A stretch of 6,959 nucleotides of DNA from Candidatus Iainarchaeum sp. (lineage in GTDB: Archaea > Iainarchaeota > Iainarchaeia > Iainarchaeales > JAAZKV01). The notes under the pieces are model-generated. The model was not told the DNA's origin. It worked only from the letters and a program-made list of their open reading frames with translations, and did no database searches. Positions 1 to 5,806 of this stretch are shown here, in pieces; the stretch's first letter is position 1; every line of letters begins with the position of its first letter. Location: assembly GCA_018691995.1 (NCBI GenBank), contig JABHJM010000060.1, positions 1-6,959 on the forward strand, given 5' to 3'. The position numbers and the translations under genes are program-made.

Positions 1-2017
1 TTATTGCATCGATTGCATAAGCACCCTTTTCATTTACAATAATTGGATTCATTTCAATTTCTTGTAATTCTGGATAAGTTAAAGCTAAATTATTGAGTAA
101 TTTTATAACTTTTTTAAGAGCGCGAACATTATATTTCTTTTTTGTTCGTGCTCCTTTTAGAACAGCTGCTCCTTTTACTTCTTCAAACATCTCATCAATA
201 TCACTTTCGTTTATTGGAGCAATTTTTTGAGAAATGTCTTTCATTACTTCAACAAATATTCCCCCCAGCCCAAAGGTAATTATTTTTCCAAATTCATTAG
301 TAATACTTGAAACTAAAACCTCTTCTCCCTTTACCATTTCTTGTACTGCTAAAGTCGAGGGTTTTTTCATCTTTTTGAGAATTTTTTGCATTCGCACAAC
401 TTCTTTTTCAAGTTCTTTATGTGTTTTAATTCCTGCCTTTACAAGCCCATAATTTGTTTTATGAGGAATTCCACTAGCTGCTTTTAATGCAACAGGCAAT
501 TTTAATTTTAACTTATCAAGATCTTTTTTCTTTGAAACAAAAACTGTCTTTACAGTTGGAATATTAAACTCTTTTAAAATTTCAAAAGTGTCTTGTATGC
601 TAAGAACTTGTTTTGAAGAAATTAATTTTTTTGTTTTTGCTTTTGCTTTTAATGAATGGCTAAATTTTTTAATTGTCTTTTTGTTTAATGCATAATCACG
701 AAATCTAGCTAAAGCTTTTATTCCTCGTTCTGGCGTAACAAATTCAACAATATTATGTTCTCGTAAGTATCTTCTCGCATGGCTTACTCCAACTCCCCCT
801 AAAAAAGAACACATTATTGGCAAGCGTTTATTCAAATCCACTATTATGTCCGCAACTCGATCAGGATCTGTCATGCTTTGTGGAGTAAGTAACACATAAA
901 CAAGATCTACATTTTTATCATCTTGTAAAACTGTTAGTGCAGTCCTATAATCAATTGGTTTTGCATCCCCAATTAAATCTAGCGGATTTGAAGCATGTGG
1001 ATTAATGTTTTTTACTGTGTCAAGTGTTTTTTTGCTAAATCTTGGAAGAGGAAATTTATGATTTGATGCAGAATCTGCTGCAATTACCCCTGGCCCTCCT
1101 GCATTTGTTACAACCGCTAGGCAAAATTTATTCATTTCTTTTATTCTTGAAAGAAGTTTTGCCATATCAAAAAAACCTTCAATTGAATTCATTCGCAAAA
1201 CATTTGCTTTTTTACAAGCAATTGTAAAAATTTCATCATTTCCACTTATTGCCCCCGTATGAGAAGAAGCTGCCTTTTTTCCTTCAGGGCTTCTACCTGA
1301 TTTAATTAAAACAACTGGTTTTTTCTTTGCGAGCGAATAAGCATTTTCTAAAAATTGTTCATACCCTTTAACTGACTCCATATAAACAAAAACTGCTTTT
1401 GTCATAGGATCATTTTCTAAATATTCGAAGTATTCCCCTTCATCAAGAAATGCTTTATTTCCTGTTGAAATAAATTTGCTAAAACCAACTTTTTCTTGTC
1501 TTGCCCAATCTAAAATTGCCGTACATAGTGCTCCGCTTTGTGAAACGATTGCAATTTCTCCTTGTCTTGGGAAATTTGCTGCAAAGCTTGCATTAAGTCC
1601 ATTACTAGAATTTATTATCCCGAGAGTGTTTGGACCAACAACATTCATTTTATTTTTTTCAACAATTTTTGAAATCTCTTCTTGTAACTTTATTCCTTGC
1701 GTTCCAACTTCTCCAAAACCAGCAGTAATTATTACTACATTCTTTGTTCCTTTTTTTACTAATTCTTTCATCACACTTGGAACAAATTTTGATGGGATTA
1801 CAATTATTGCCAAATCGACTTTCCCAGCAACTTTTGTTACAGAAGCGTATGCGCGAAGCCCTTGAACTTTTTTTTCTTTTAAATTAATAGGATAAATTTT
1901 TCCTTCAAAGTCAGCATCTAACATATTTTTTACTATTGCATACCCCACTTTTCCAGGAGTGTTACTTGCTCCAATTACAGCAACACTTTTTGGATTAAAC
2001 ATGCTATTTAAGCTCAT
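1..2017 (-). CDS. acd: Acetate--CoA ligase (ADP-forming), fused alpha-beta chain, C-terminus cut by window edge
   Basis: Converts acyl-CoA (typically acetyl-CoA) + ADP + phosphate to the acid + ATP + CoA in the cytoplasm; in archaea this is the substrate-level ATP-forming step of sugar, peptide or pyruvate fermentation. About 672 codons are open from ATG 2017 to the edge. The N-terminal CoA-binding Rossmann domain begins SVAVIGAS (residues 11-18). GPNTLGIIN (128-136) and VSQSGAL (158-164) follow. The alpha phosphohistidine motif is SHTGA, with His253. A short linker near 450-465 leads to the ATP-grasp beta part, with second phosphohistidine His518 in PHKTNYG and the ATP-grasp signature GLGGIFVEVMKD (582-593). 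The last visible residues, AYAIDAI, match the family's closing AVDARI strand, so only a few residues are missing. Start chosen because the family starts about here and a TATA box lies 25 bases upstream; Met6 (ATG at 2002) is an alternative. The acyl substrate cannot be read from sequence. No GNAT domain is present, so it is not a Pat-type acetyltransferase. Confidence 0.93.
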   Translation of the reverse strand, partial: MSLNSMFNPKSVAVIGASNTPGKVGYAIVKNMLDADFEGKIYPINLKEKKVQGLRAYASVTKVAGKVDLAIIVIPSKFVPSVMKELVKKGTKNVVIITAGFGEVGTQGIKLQEEISKIVEKNKMNVVGPNTLGIINSSNGLNASFAANFPRQGEIAIVSQSGALCTAILDWARQEKVGFSKFISTGNKAFLDEGEYFEYLENDPMTKAVFVYMESVKGYEQFLENAYSLAKKKPVVLIKSGRSPEGKKAASSHTGAISGNDEIFTIACKKANVLRMNSIEGFFDMAKLLSRIKEMNKFCLAVVTNAGGPGVIAADSASNHKFPLPRFSKKTLDTVKNINPHASNPLDLIGDAKPIDYRTALTVLQDDKNVDLVYVLLTPQSMTDPDRVADIIVDLNKRLPIMCSFLGGVGVSHARRYLREHNIVEFVTPERGIKALARFRDYALNKKTIKKFSHSLKAKAKTKKLISSKQVLSIQDTFEILKEFNIPTVKTVFVSKKKDLDKLKLKLPVALKAASGIPHKTNYGLVKAGIKTHKELEKEVVRMQKILKKMKKPSTLAVQEMVKGEEVLVSSITNEFGKIITFGLGGIFVEVMKDISQKIAPINESDIDEMFEEVKGAAVLKGARTKKKYNVRALKKVIKLLNNLALTYPELQEIEMNPIIVNEKGAYAIDAI

Positions 2018-2038
2018 GCTAGAATTAAGCTAAACTAG

Positions 2039-2046
2039 AATAAATA
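2039..2046 (-). promoter_or_regulatory. TATA-like box for the acetyl-CoA synthetase gene
   Basis: TATTTATT on the minus strand, centred about 25 bases before ATG 2017. No Shine-Dalgarno sequence precedes the ATG, so a leaderless transcript starting at or next to the ATG is likely. It lies downstream of the terminator-like hairpin of the preceding small gene, so the two genes can be transcribed separately. Confidence 0.5.
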
Positions 2047-2058
2047 GTTAACTATAAT

Positions 2059-2094
2059 AAAAAAAAGAAAGTAGAATAAGTCTTTTTTGACTTA
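2059..2094 (-). terminator. Hairpin plus T-rich tract after the 50-residue gene
   Basis: On the minus strand a perfect 6-base-pair stem (TAAGTC/GACTTA, plus-strand 2077-2082 and 2089-2094, six-base loop) overlaps the TAA stop of the small gene. It is followed by a T-rich tail ending in eight T (2066-2059). Archaeal RNA polymerase terminates on T-rich tracts, so the tail alone could suffice; the hairpin may instead stabilise the 3' end of the short mRNA. Confidence 0.5.
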
Positions 2095-2244
2095 CTCTTC
2101 TTCTGCAAATGCTTTAATTGCATCTAAGTTTTCAGCAATTAATCTTGCTTTTCCTTTTCCAAATTGGAATGGAAAGTTATCATTTTCATCTCTTTTCAAA
2201 ATGATCATTTTATTTCCTTTAAATTCTCCGTATTCAACTGGCAT
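2092..2244 (-). CDS. Small 50-residue protein of unknown function
   Basis: A complete 50-codon gene with ATG at 2244 and TAA at 2094-2092. It begins MPVEYGEFKGNKMIILKR and ends in an acidic EEE. The pattern is two predicted short beta strands (KMIILKRDE), then FPFQFGKGKARLI and a helix (AENLDAIKAFAEEE). Small archaeal proteins of this general shape (K.I.LKR..D..PF.FG..KA.LI...) occur in DPANN genomes as uncharacterised families, as I recall. It also faintly resembles single-stranded-DNA-binding PC4-like folds, but I cannot assign it. Evidence that it is real: a strong Shine-Dalgarno GAGAGGTGG four bases before ATG, a terminator-like hairpin at the stop, and a sensible amino acid pattern. It lies upstream of the synthetase gene on the same strand and is probably a separate transcript. 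Confidence 0.8.
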   Translation of the reverse strand: MPVEYGEFKGNKMIILKRDENDNFPFQFGKGKARLIAENLDAIKAFAEEE

Positions 2245-2248
2245 TTAA

Positions 2249-2257
2249 CCACCTCTC
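2249..2257 (-). promoter_or_regulatory. Shine-Dalgarno site of the 50-residue gene
   Basis: GAGAGGTGG on the minus strand, ending four bases before ATG 2244. It is the strongest ribosome binding site in the window, where most genes look leaderless, and it fixes the start of this small gene. Confidence 0.75.
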
Positions 2258-2290
2258 AAAATAAAAGGGAAAAATAATATTTAAAAAGGT

Positions 2291-2299
2291 ACTTAAAGT
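2291..2299. promoter_or_regulatory. Possible shared TATA-like element between divergent genes
   Basis: ACTTAAAGT is nearly palindromic. On the plus strand its centre lies 25 bases before ATG 2320, the spacing expected for a leaderless start. On the minus strand (ACTTTAAGT) it would place transcription start near 2270, giving a leader of about 26 bases that includes the Shine-Dalgarno of the 50-residue gene. A second T/A-rich box (TTTAAATA, minus strand 2285-2278) is an alternative for the minus gene. Inference from spacing only. Confidence 0.35.
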
Positions 2300-2319
2300 T
2301 TTATGCCGATAATATTAAT

Positions 2320-2754
2320 ATGGCAGTAAGAAGAACTGGAGTTTCAAATAGAGCAAGAAGATGGATGGAAATTGCTTTAGAAGAAAAAGTAATGTGGAGC
2401 GGACATTATGCTAAAGACTTTAGAAGTGAAGGCACTCTTCGTGCAGAACTAAGACGAGTAAAGAAAAAACACCCTACAGGAATAGTTACCCTTACTACTT
2501 TTGAAGAACATTTTGATTTTCCTATTGGCATACTTAGTAAAGCTAAAAGAGCTGGGCTATTACCAAAACCAGTTATTGCTACAAATAGTACCGTTGCATA
2601 TGATTACAAGGAACTTTTTGAAGCATTAAGTACCCCCGAAGCAGCATTTAGTTTATTGCATGCCCAAAAAACAAGTAAAAATCCTCGAATAAATCCCGAC
2701 CCAAAAAGAGAACAATTATTAGTCGCATTAAAAAAACATGGTTTTGCGAAGTGA
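2320..2754 (+). CDS. Basic 144-residue protein, probable helical DNA/RNA-binding protein, upstream partner of dtdA
   Basis: I do not recognise a named family. The protein is rich in Arg and Lys, especially in the N-terminal half (VRRTGVSNRARRW, residues 3-15). A unit at 39-83 reads LRAELRRV, then TTFEEHF, then GILSKAKRAGLLPKP. It looks like a helix-turn-helix and resembles the small repeats found beside homing endonucleases. Its C-terminal part (about 95-144) is predicted helical (YKELFEALSTPEAAFSLL, KREQLLVALKKHGF) with no catalytic motif I can see. There is no signal peptide or membrane segment, so it should be cytoplasmic. The start is the only ATG near a TATA-like box 25 bases upstream and no ribosome binding site is present. 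It ends in TGA, four bases before the preferred dtdA start, so the pair is almost certainly one transcript. A role in nucleic acid binding or regulation is inference. Confidence 0.75.
   Translation: MAVRRTGVSNRARRWMEIALEEKVMWSGHYAKDFRSEGTLRAELRRVKKKHPTGIVTLTTFEEHFDFPIGILSKAKRAGLLPKPVIATNSTVAYDYKELFEALSTPEAAFSLLHAQKTSKNPRINPDPKREQLLVALKKHGFAK
2748..2754 (+). promoter_or_regulatory. Ribosome binding site deciding the dtdA start
   Basis: GAAGTGA, close to the consensus GGAGGTGA, ends four bases before ATG 2759. It contains the TGA stop of the upstream gene, so termination and re-initiation are physically coupled. It supports 2759 over the in-frame ATG at 2738, which lies inside the upstream gene and has no such site. 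Confidence 0.55.
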
Positions 2755-2758
2755 AAAA

Positions 2759-3511
2759 ATGATTGCAATTGCTTATTCAAATTCTAGTATTGCAAGTAAT
2801 AATATTGCAAAAAAAATAAAAGAAATTGGCATTCCTTCTTGGGCTAAAATGTACGAATTTGATGAAGATGAAATTGATTTGCCCCTAGATACAGTTAGTG
2901 AAGAACAAATAATTGTTCTTTCAAAACACAAAAGTGCTGCAGGAACCAAATCTTTTACTACTCATTCTCTTGGAAACTTTGATAAAGCTGAATATGGTGG
3001 GAAAGAAAAAACCTTAGTTAATTCTATGCCATTGATTCAAACGAATTTACTTAGAGGGCTCGCCACAAATAATAATTCAGATCATTTGGTTTGTTTTGAA
3101 GTTACACACCACGGCCCATTTACAAACAAATCAGTTTGTTTTATTGAACTTGGAAGTAGTGAAGATGAATGGAAACAAGAAGCAAGTGCAGAAATAATTG
3201 CAAATGTAGTTACTAAAAATACTAACAAAGAAAATAATGATGTGATTGCTATTGGCATTGGGGGAGGGCATTATGCTCCTGATTTTACAAAACTTGCCAT
3301 TCGAAAAAATTATTCTTTTGGACATATTTGCCCAATGTACATGCTTGAAAAACTTGATTCAAACTTACTTACACAAATGATTGAAAAAACAGGTGCTACT
3401 GAAATCATTATTGATTGGAAAGGGCTAAAAAACCACAAAGAAAAAGTTATAGCCCTCTGCGAAGAAAGCGGATTACCATTTGAACGTGTTCAAAGACTTT
3501 TAAAAAATTAA
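2759..3511 (+). CDS. dtdA: D-aminoacyl-tRNA deacylase, archaeal/plant type (DTD2/DtdA)
   Basis: Hydrolyses D-amino acids mis-attached to tRNA, recycling the tRNA and keeping D-residues out of proteins. The family is also reported to remove aldehyde adducts from aminoacyl-tRNA. With the start at 2759 the protein is 250 residues, beginning MIAIAYSNSSIAS like the family's first strand; a start at 2738 would add seven residues (MVLRSEK) not typical of it. Family motifs in order: SKHKSAAGTKSFTTHSLGNF (55-74), FEVTHHGPFT (113-122), GIGGGHYAP (166-174) and GHICPMYML (188-196). The conserved His residues in these blocks are the expected metal-binding or active-site positions. The family is known from archaea and plants, supporting an archaeal source. 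It is co-transcribed with the basic 144-residue protein upstream, and its TAA overlaps the stop of the convergent winged-helix gene. Confidence 0.93.
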   Translation: MIAIAYSNSSIASNNIAKKIKEIGIPSWAKMYEFDEDEIDLPLDTVSEEQIIVLSKHKSAAGTKSFTTHSLGNFDKAEYGGKEKTLVNSMPLIQTNLLRGLATNNNSDHLVCFEVTHHGPFTNKSVCFIELGSSEDEWKQEASAEIIANVVTKNTNKENNDVIAIGIGGGHYAPDFTKLAIRKNYSFGHICPMYMLEKLDSNLLTQMIEKTGATEIIIDWKGLKNHKEKVIALCEESGLPFERVQRLLKN

Positions 3512-4371
3512 GAAAGCATTTTTGTTCTTTTTCTTTTTAACCTTATTAATTCAGAACTAACTTCTGTTAGTACACTTTGAATTTTAGCAGAATCAAATTT
3601 ATGTCCTTGCATTTGTAATTCTAATTGCAAAGTATAAATTGCCTTTTTACGGCGTTCAAATCTTTTAATAACTTGATTTATTCCTGGCTTAGTATTTTCA
3701 ACACGTGCAAGTCGATCTCTCATCGCCTCATTTAATCTAAAACTCCAAGTTTCTCCTTTTGGAGTTATTGAATATACAAAAGCCGATCCTTTTTTTCCCG
3801 ACACTTTTACAAACCCCTGTTCTCTTAATTTTTTTAAAGTTTCATTAACATTTTGAACTTTTTTATCTAAAAACCAAGCCAATTGCTTTGCAGTAAGACT
3901 CGCAGAAACAGGAAACCATTTAATTAACATAATAATTTCAAATGGCCTTGCATGTCTTTCAAAAGTTACCCCATGTGCTTTTGTCATAGTAACTCTTGCA
4001 ACTTTTGGAAGTCTATCTTGTGCTCGTAATTCATTAGTAAGGGCAGTCATGGTTGCAGAAGATTTTATGCCAAGAGTTTTCATAAGCACTCTATCAGGCT
4101 TATTACAATGTTGTTCAATATATGCCATTCGAGCTTCTTTTTGTAATTGTTTGAAATTAATTCCATAAATTCTTTTTAATGCGCGTCCTAAAGATTCTCT
4201 TGTTTTTGGACTCGCAGCTACAATTTCTTGCCATGATTTAAGCACTCTATCAATAACAAATCGCGCATCTTTCATCATTTTTACAGGCATTACTCCATGA
4301 GTTTTCTTAGCTACTTTTGGATCACGCATTTTTGCTAAAAAGTCTCGATAAGCAGTACTATTTCTTGGCAT
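3508..4371 (-). CDS. Basic 287-residue winged-helix DNA-binding protein
   Basis: No named family recognised for the whole protein. Residues about 142-210 read as a winged helix-turn-helix of MarR/ArsR type. It runs PFEIIMLIKWFPVSASLTAK, then a recognition helix QNVNETLKKLREQGFVKV and a wing KKGSAFVYSITPKG. The N-terminal 140 residues are Lys/Arg-rich and helical, with LGRALKRIYGINFKQLQKEA (61-80) and ATMTALTNELRAQDRLPK (106-123), the latter possibly a second helix-turn-helix. The C-terminal 75 residues look like one or two long basic helices (IKRFERRKKAIYTLQLEL; LIRLKRKRTKML), possibly for dimerising. No enzyme motif, signal peptide or membrane segment is visible. It is likely a chromatin-associated or transcription-regulating protein. 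ATG 4371 has no Shine-Dalgarno but a TATA-like box at the right distance, and the next gene upstream starts a separate unit. Its stop shares TTAA with dtdA. Confidence 0.8.
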   Translation of the reverse strand: MPRNSTAYRDFLAKMRDPKVAKKTHGVMPVKMMKDARFVIDRVLKSWQEIVAASPKTRESLGRALKRIYGINFKQLQKEARMAYIEQHCNKPDRVLMKTLGIKSSATMTALTNELRAQDRLPKVARVTMTKAHGVTFERHARPFEIIMLIKWFPVSASLTAKQLAWFLDKKVQNVNETLKKLREQGFVKVSGKKGSAFVYSITPKGETWSFRLNEAMRDRLARVENTKPGINQVIKRFERRKKAIYTLQLELQMQGHKFDSAKIQSVLTEVSSELIRLKRKRTKMLS

Positions 4372-4394
4372 AATTAATATTAGAGTTAAAAGAA

Positions 4395-4402
4395 GATAAA
4401 AA
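4395..4402 (-). promoter_or_regulatory. TATA-like box of the winged-helix gene
   Basis: TTTTTATC on the minus strand, centred about 27 bases before ATG 4371. It sits in the 36-base gap after the phosphatase gene and overlaps nothing coding. There is no ribosome binding site, so a leaderless transcript is expected. Confidence 0.4.
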
Positions 4403-4407
4403 GCTTG

Positions 4408-5001
4408 TTAATTTGGAGTTATACTTTCTATTCCGTCCATTCCAATTATTTCAATATTATCTCCTTCTTTTTCAATTTCGATAATTGCACAATCTTCTAA
4501 ACCTTCAACTTCAAATCCAATTAATTCTCTAAAAATTATTTTTATTGGGCCTCCGTGAGTAACAATTGCAATTATTTCATGTTCACTTTCGCTAATTTCA
4601 TTAAATGCATTGATAACACGTTCTGCAAACTCATAATAGTCTTCTGAATGAGGCAATTTATGATAAATTGGATCATGTTCTAATTCTTCAACTTCATCAG
4701 GAAACTTTTCTTTTGCTTCTTTTTTTGTAAGGCCTGTTAATTCACCATAATGATTTCTTTCTTTTATACCTTTAATTTCGATTAAATTTATACTTAATTT
4801 TTCTCCAACAATTTGTGCAGTTTCAATTGCCCGTATTAATGAAGAATGATAAATAATTTCAATATCTTTTCCTTCTAATTTTTTTGCCAAATTGTTTACT
4901 TGTTCTTTACCATTCTGACTTAAATGATCATCATAATCTCCACCATAACGATTCTCTTCATCGCCAGTGGTTTCTCCATGCCTCATCAAATATATTTTCA
5001 T
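4408..5001 (-). CDS. Histidine phosphatase family protein (phosphoglycerate-mutase-like)
   Basis: A cytoplasmic phosphatase or mutase of the branch 1 histidine phosphatase superfamily, 197 residues, normal for small members. Catalytic features are complete. The phospho-accepting His8 sits in MRHGE (6-10), Arg57 is in SSLIRAIETA (53-62), the acid Glu81 is in KERNHYGELTG (80-90), and the second His149 is in IVTHGGP (146-152). The start is ATG 5001 (MKIYLMRHGE), the usual beginning of the family. An ATG at 5106 is in frame but would add 35 unrelated residues and overlap the divergent pilin start; ATG 5001 has a TATA box 26 bases upstream. The substrate cannot be read from sequence: cobalamin-pathway phosphatase (CobC-like), phosphoglycerate mutase (GpmB-like) and general sugar or nucleotide phosphatases look alike here. 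The C-terminal stretch is acidic. Confidence 0.9.
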   Translation of the reverse strand: MKIYLMRHGETTGDEENRYGGDYDDHLSQNGKEQVNNLAKKLEGKDIEIIYHSSLIRAIETAQIVGEKLSINLIEIKGIKERNHYGELTGLTKKEAKEKFPDEVEELEHDPIYHKLPHSEDYYEFAERVINAFNEISESEHEIIAIVTHGGPIKIIFRELIGFEVEGLEDCAIIEIEKEGDNIEIIGMDGIESITPN

Positions 5002-5024
5002 ACTTATTTTTGTCACACAAGTAA

Positions 5025-5032
5025 ATAAATAA
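5025..5032 (-). promoter_or_regulatory. TATA-like box of the histidine phosphatase gene
   Basis: TTATTTAT on the minus strand, centred 26-27 bases before ATG 5001, with no ribosome binding site. It abuts the oppositely directed box of the pilin gene, so two back-to-back promoters fit in the 61-base gap. Confidence 0.5.
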
Positions 5033-5033
5033 G

Positions 5034-5041
5034 TTTTTATT
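5034..5041 (+). promoter_or_regulatory. TATA-like box of the pilin gene
   Basis: TTTTTATT centred about 25 bases before ATG 5063, consistent with a leaderless transcript. It directly neighbours the minus-strand box at 5025-5032, so binding of transcription factors at one could affect the other. Confidence 0.5.
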
Positions 5042-5062
5042 AGCGAAAATCCTTGATTTAAT

Positions 5063-5368
5063 ATGCATACAAAGGGACAAGGGGCTATTGAATACTTACT
5101 AATCATTGCAGCAGCAGTCCTTGTAGTTGCAATTGTAATTATCGCTGTTACTGGGGCACTTGAAGGCGGACAAGATCAAACTGATTTTAGTGAAGTGGAA
5201 GTATTTGACGCATTTCATGACCTGCGAGTAAAAAACTTTGGTTATGGAATTGAAATTATTGCAGCTGATCACTCCTGGGCTAGTGCTAATTCATTAATCT
5301 ATTGTAGCGAATCAAACCCTAATGGATATTGTGCATTCCCAATAACTAATAATTATCAAAGTATTTGA
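5063..5368 (+). CDS. Archaeal pilin-like protein with class III signal peptide, N-terminal part up to in-frame TGA
   Basis: Encodes a surface pilin-like subunit. The first residues, MHTKGQGAIEYLLIIAAA, match the archaeal class III (type IV pilin) signal: a very short positive leader, predicted cleavage between Gly5 and Gln6 by an EppA-type prepilin peptidase, and Glu at mature position 5. A hydrophobic assembly helix follows at about 8-31. Residues 32-101 form the start of an extracellular beta-rich domain with Cys81 and Cys90. Translation would stop at TGA 5366-5368 after 101 residues, but the same frame stays open afterwards to 5746, so this is most simply the front half of one 227-codon gene. 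A 101-residue minor pilin is the alternative. It is divergent from the histidine phosphatase; no other pilus genes are in the window. Confidence 0.85.
   Translation: MHTKGQGAIEYLLIIAAAVLVVAIVIIAVTGALEGGQDQTDFSEVEVFDAFHDLRVKNFGYGIEIIAADHSWASANSLIYCSESNPNGYCAFPITNNYQSI
5366..5368 (+). other. In-frame TGA dividing the pilin gene
   Basis: Codon 102 of the pilin frame is TGA, followed by GGA GGA GAT and another 122 sense codons in the same frame before TAA at 5744-5746. One base separates it from TGG (Trp), GGA (Gly), CGA (Arg) or TGT/TGC (Cys). It may be a nonsense mutation, a read-through site or a sequence error. The other TGA in the window (2752-2754) behaves as a normal stop, and Trp in these genes, including the pilin, is encoded by TGG. 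Confidence 0.8.
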
Positions 5369-5404
5369 GGAGGAGATGTTTCTGAATTTGACTTAATTAC
5401 TGAA

Positions 5405-5746
5405 ATGGAAATAATTATTACAGATAATGATACTGGCGAATCAATAACTGAATTGATTGATTTAACAGGAATTGATGCTCGTGCTGGAGAGAAAAAAACC
5501 GTGACTATTAACTATAAAGGAGATCCCAATCATTCACACCATATAAAAATTACCTTTGATGACACTTGTGAAGGGTGTGATGAAACCAAATCGATTGGGT
5601 GTAATGATCAAATATATAATTTTGATAGAAATTTGAAAATGTTTTCAGTAATCATAAAAAATACAGATGGTAAAGAATCTTTTTCAGAATACCCTGAAGA
5701 CGGGGTTTGTCCAAGCGAAACATGTGTTGACTCAGATTTCCAATAA
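5405..5746 (+). CDS. C-terminal part of the interrupted pilin-like protein
   Basis: A 113-residue open frame from the first ATG after the TGA, in the same frame as the pilin start (342 bases, exactly 114 codons, downstream). It looks like the remainder of the extracellular domain. EIIITDNDTGESITEL and a Gly-led strand AGEKKTVTINYKG are followed by strands HHIKITFDDT, giving a beta-sandwich pattern. Five cysteines follow (CEGC and GC, then CPSETC), typical of disulfide-linked surface proteins. It has no signal peptide, no promoter and no Shine-Dalgarno at a useful distance: the GGAGGAG at 5369-5375 is 29 bases too early. It is therefore unlikely to be an independent gene. Either it is translated by read-through of the TGA or it is the dead half of a pseudogene. 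The 12 codons between TGA and this ATG are also open. Confidence 0.6.
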   Translation: MEIIITDNDTGESITELIDLTGIDARAGEKKTVTINYKGDPNHSHHIKITFDDTCEGCDETKSIGCNDQIYNFDRNLKMFSVIIKNTDGKESFSEYPEDGVCPSETCVDSDFQ

Positions 5747-5776
5747 TTATTTATTCAAAAAAACACAAAAGAAAAG

Positions 5777-5787
5777 AATTATTAATT
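5777..5787 (+). promoter_or_regulatory. TATA-like element of the DUF1846 gene
   Basis: AATTATTAATT centred about 25 bases before ATG 5807, within the 60-base gap after the pilin stop. No Shine-Dalgarno is present, so a leaderless start is expected. It suggests that the DUF1846 gene and its downstream neighbour form a transcript separate from the pilin. Confidence 0.4.
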
Positions 5788-5806
5788 GTGAAAACCTCAC
5801 TTCATA

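Noticed and set aside
234..1865. Plus-strand open frames at 234-452, 1042-1227 and 1476-1865
   Set aside because: They lie antisense within the acetyl-CoA synthetase gene and have implausible, Phe/Ser/Leu-rich compositions.
2738..2758. Upstream in-frame ATG for dtdA
   Set aside because: It lies inside the previous gene, lacks a ribosome binding site and adds MVLRSEK before the normal family N-terminus; ATG 2759 has GAAGTGA four bases upstream.
5002..5106. Longer start for the histidine phosphatase at 5106
   Set aside because: It adds 35 residues unrelated to the family, overlaps the divergent pilin start and ignores the TATA box at the correct distance from ATG 5001.
5366..5368. TGA as a selenocysteine codon
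   Set aside because: I see no SECIS-like structure, pilins are not known selenoproteins, and selenocysteine is restricted to few archaea; kept only as a remote option.
5369..5396. GGAGGAG followed by ATG at 5376 as a new gene start after the pilin TGA
   Set aside because: That ATG is out of frame with the pilin and meets TAA after six codons, so it does not rescue the second half.
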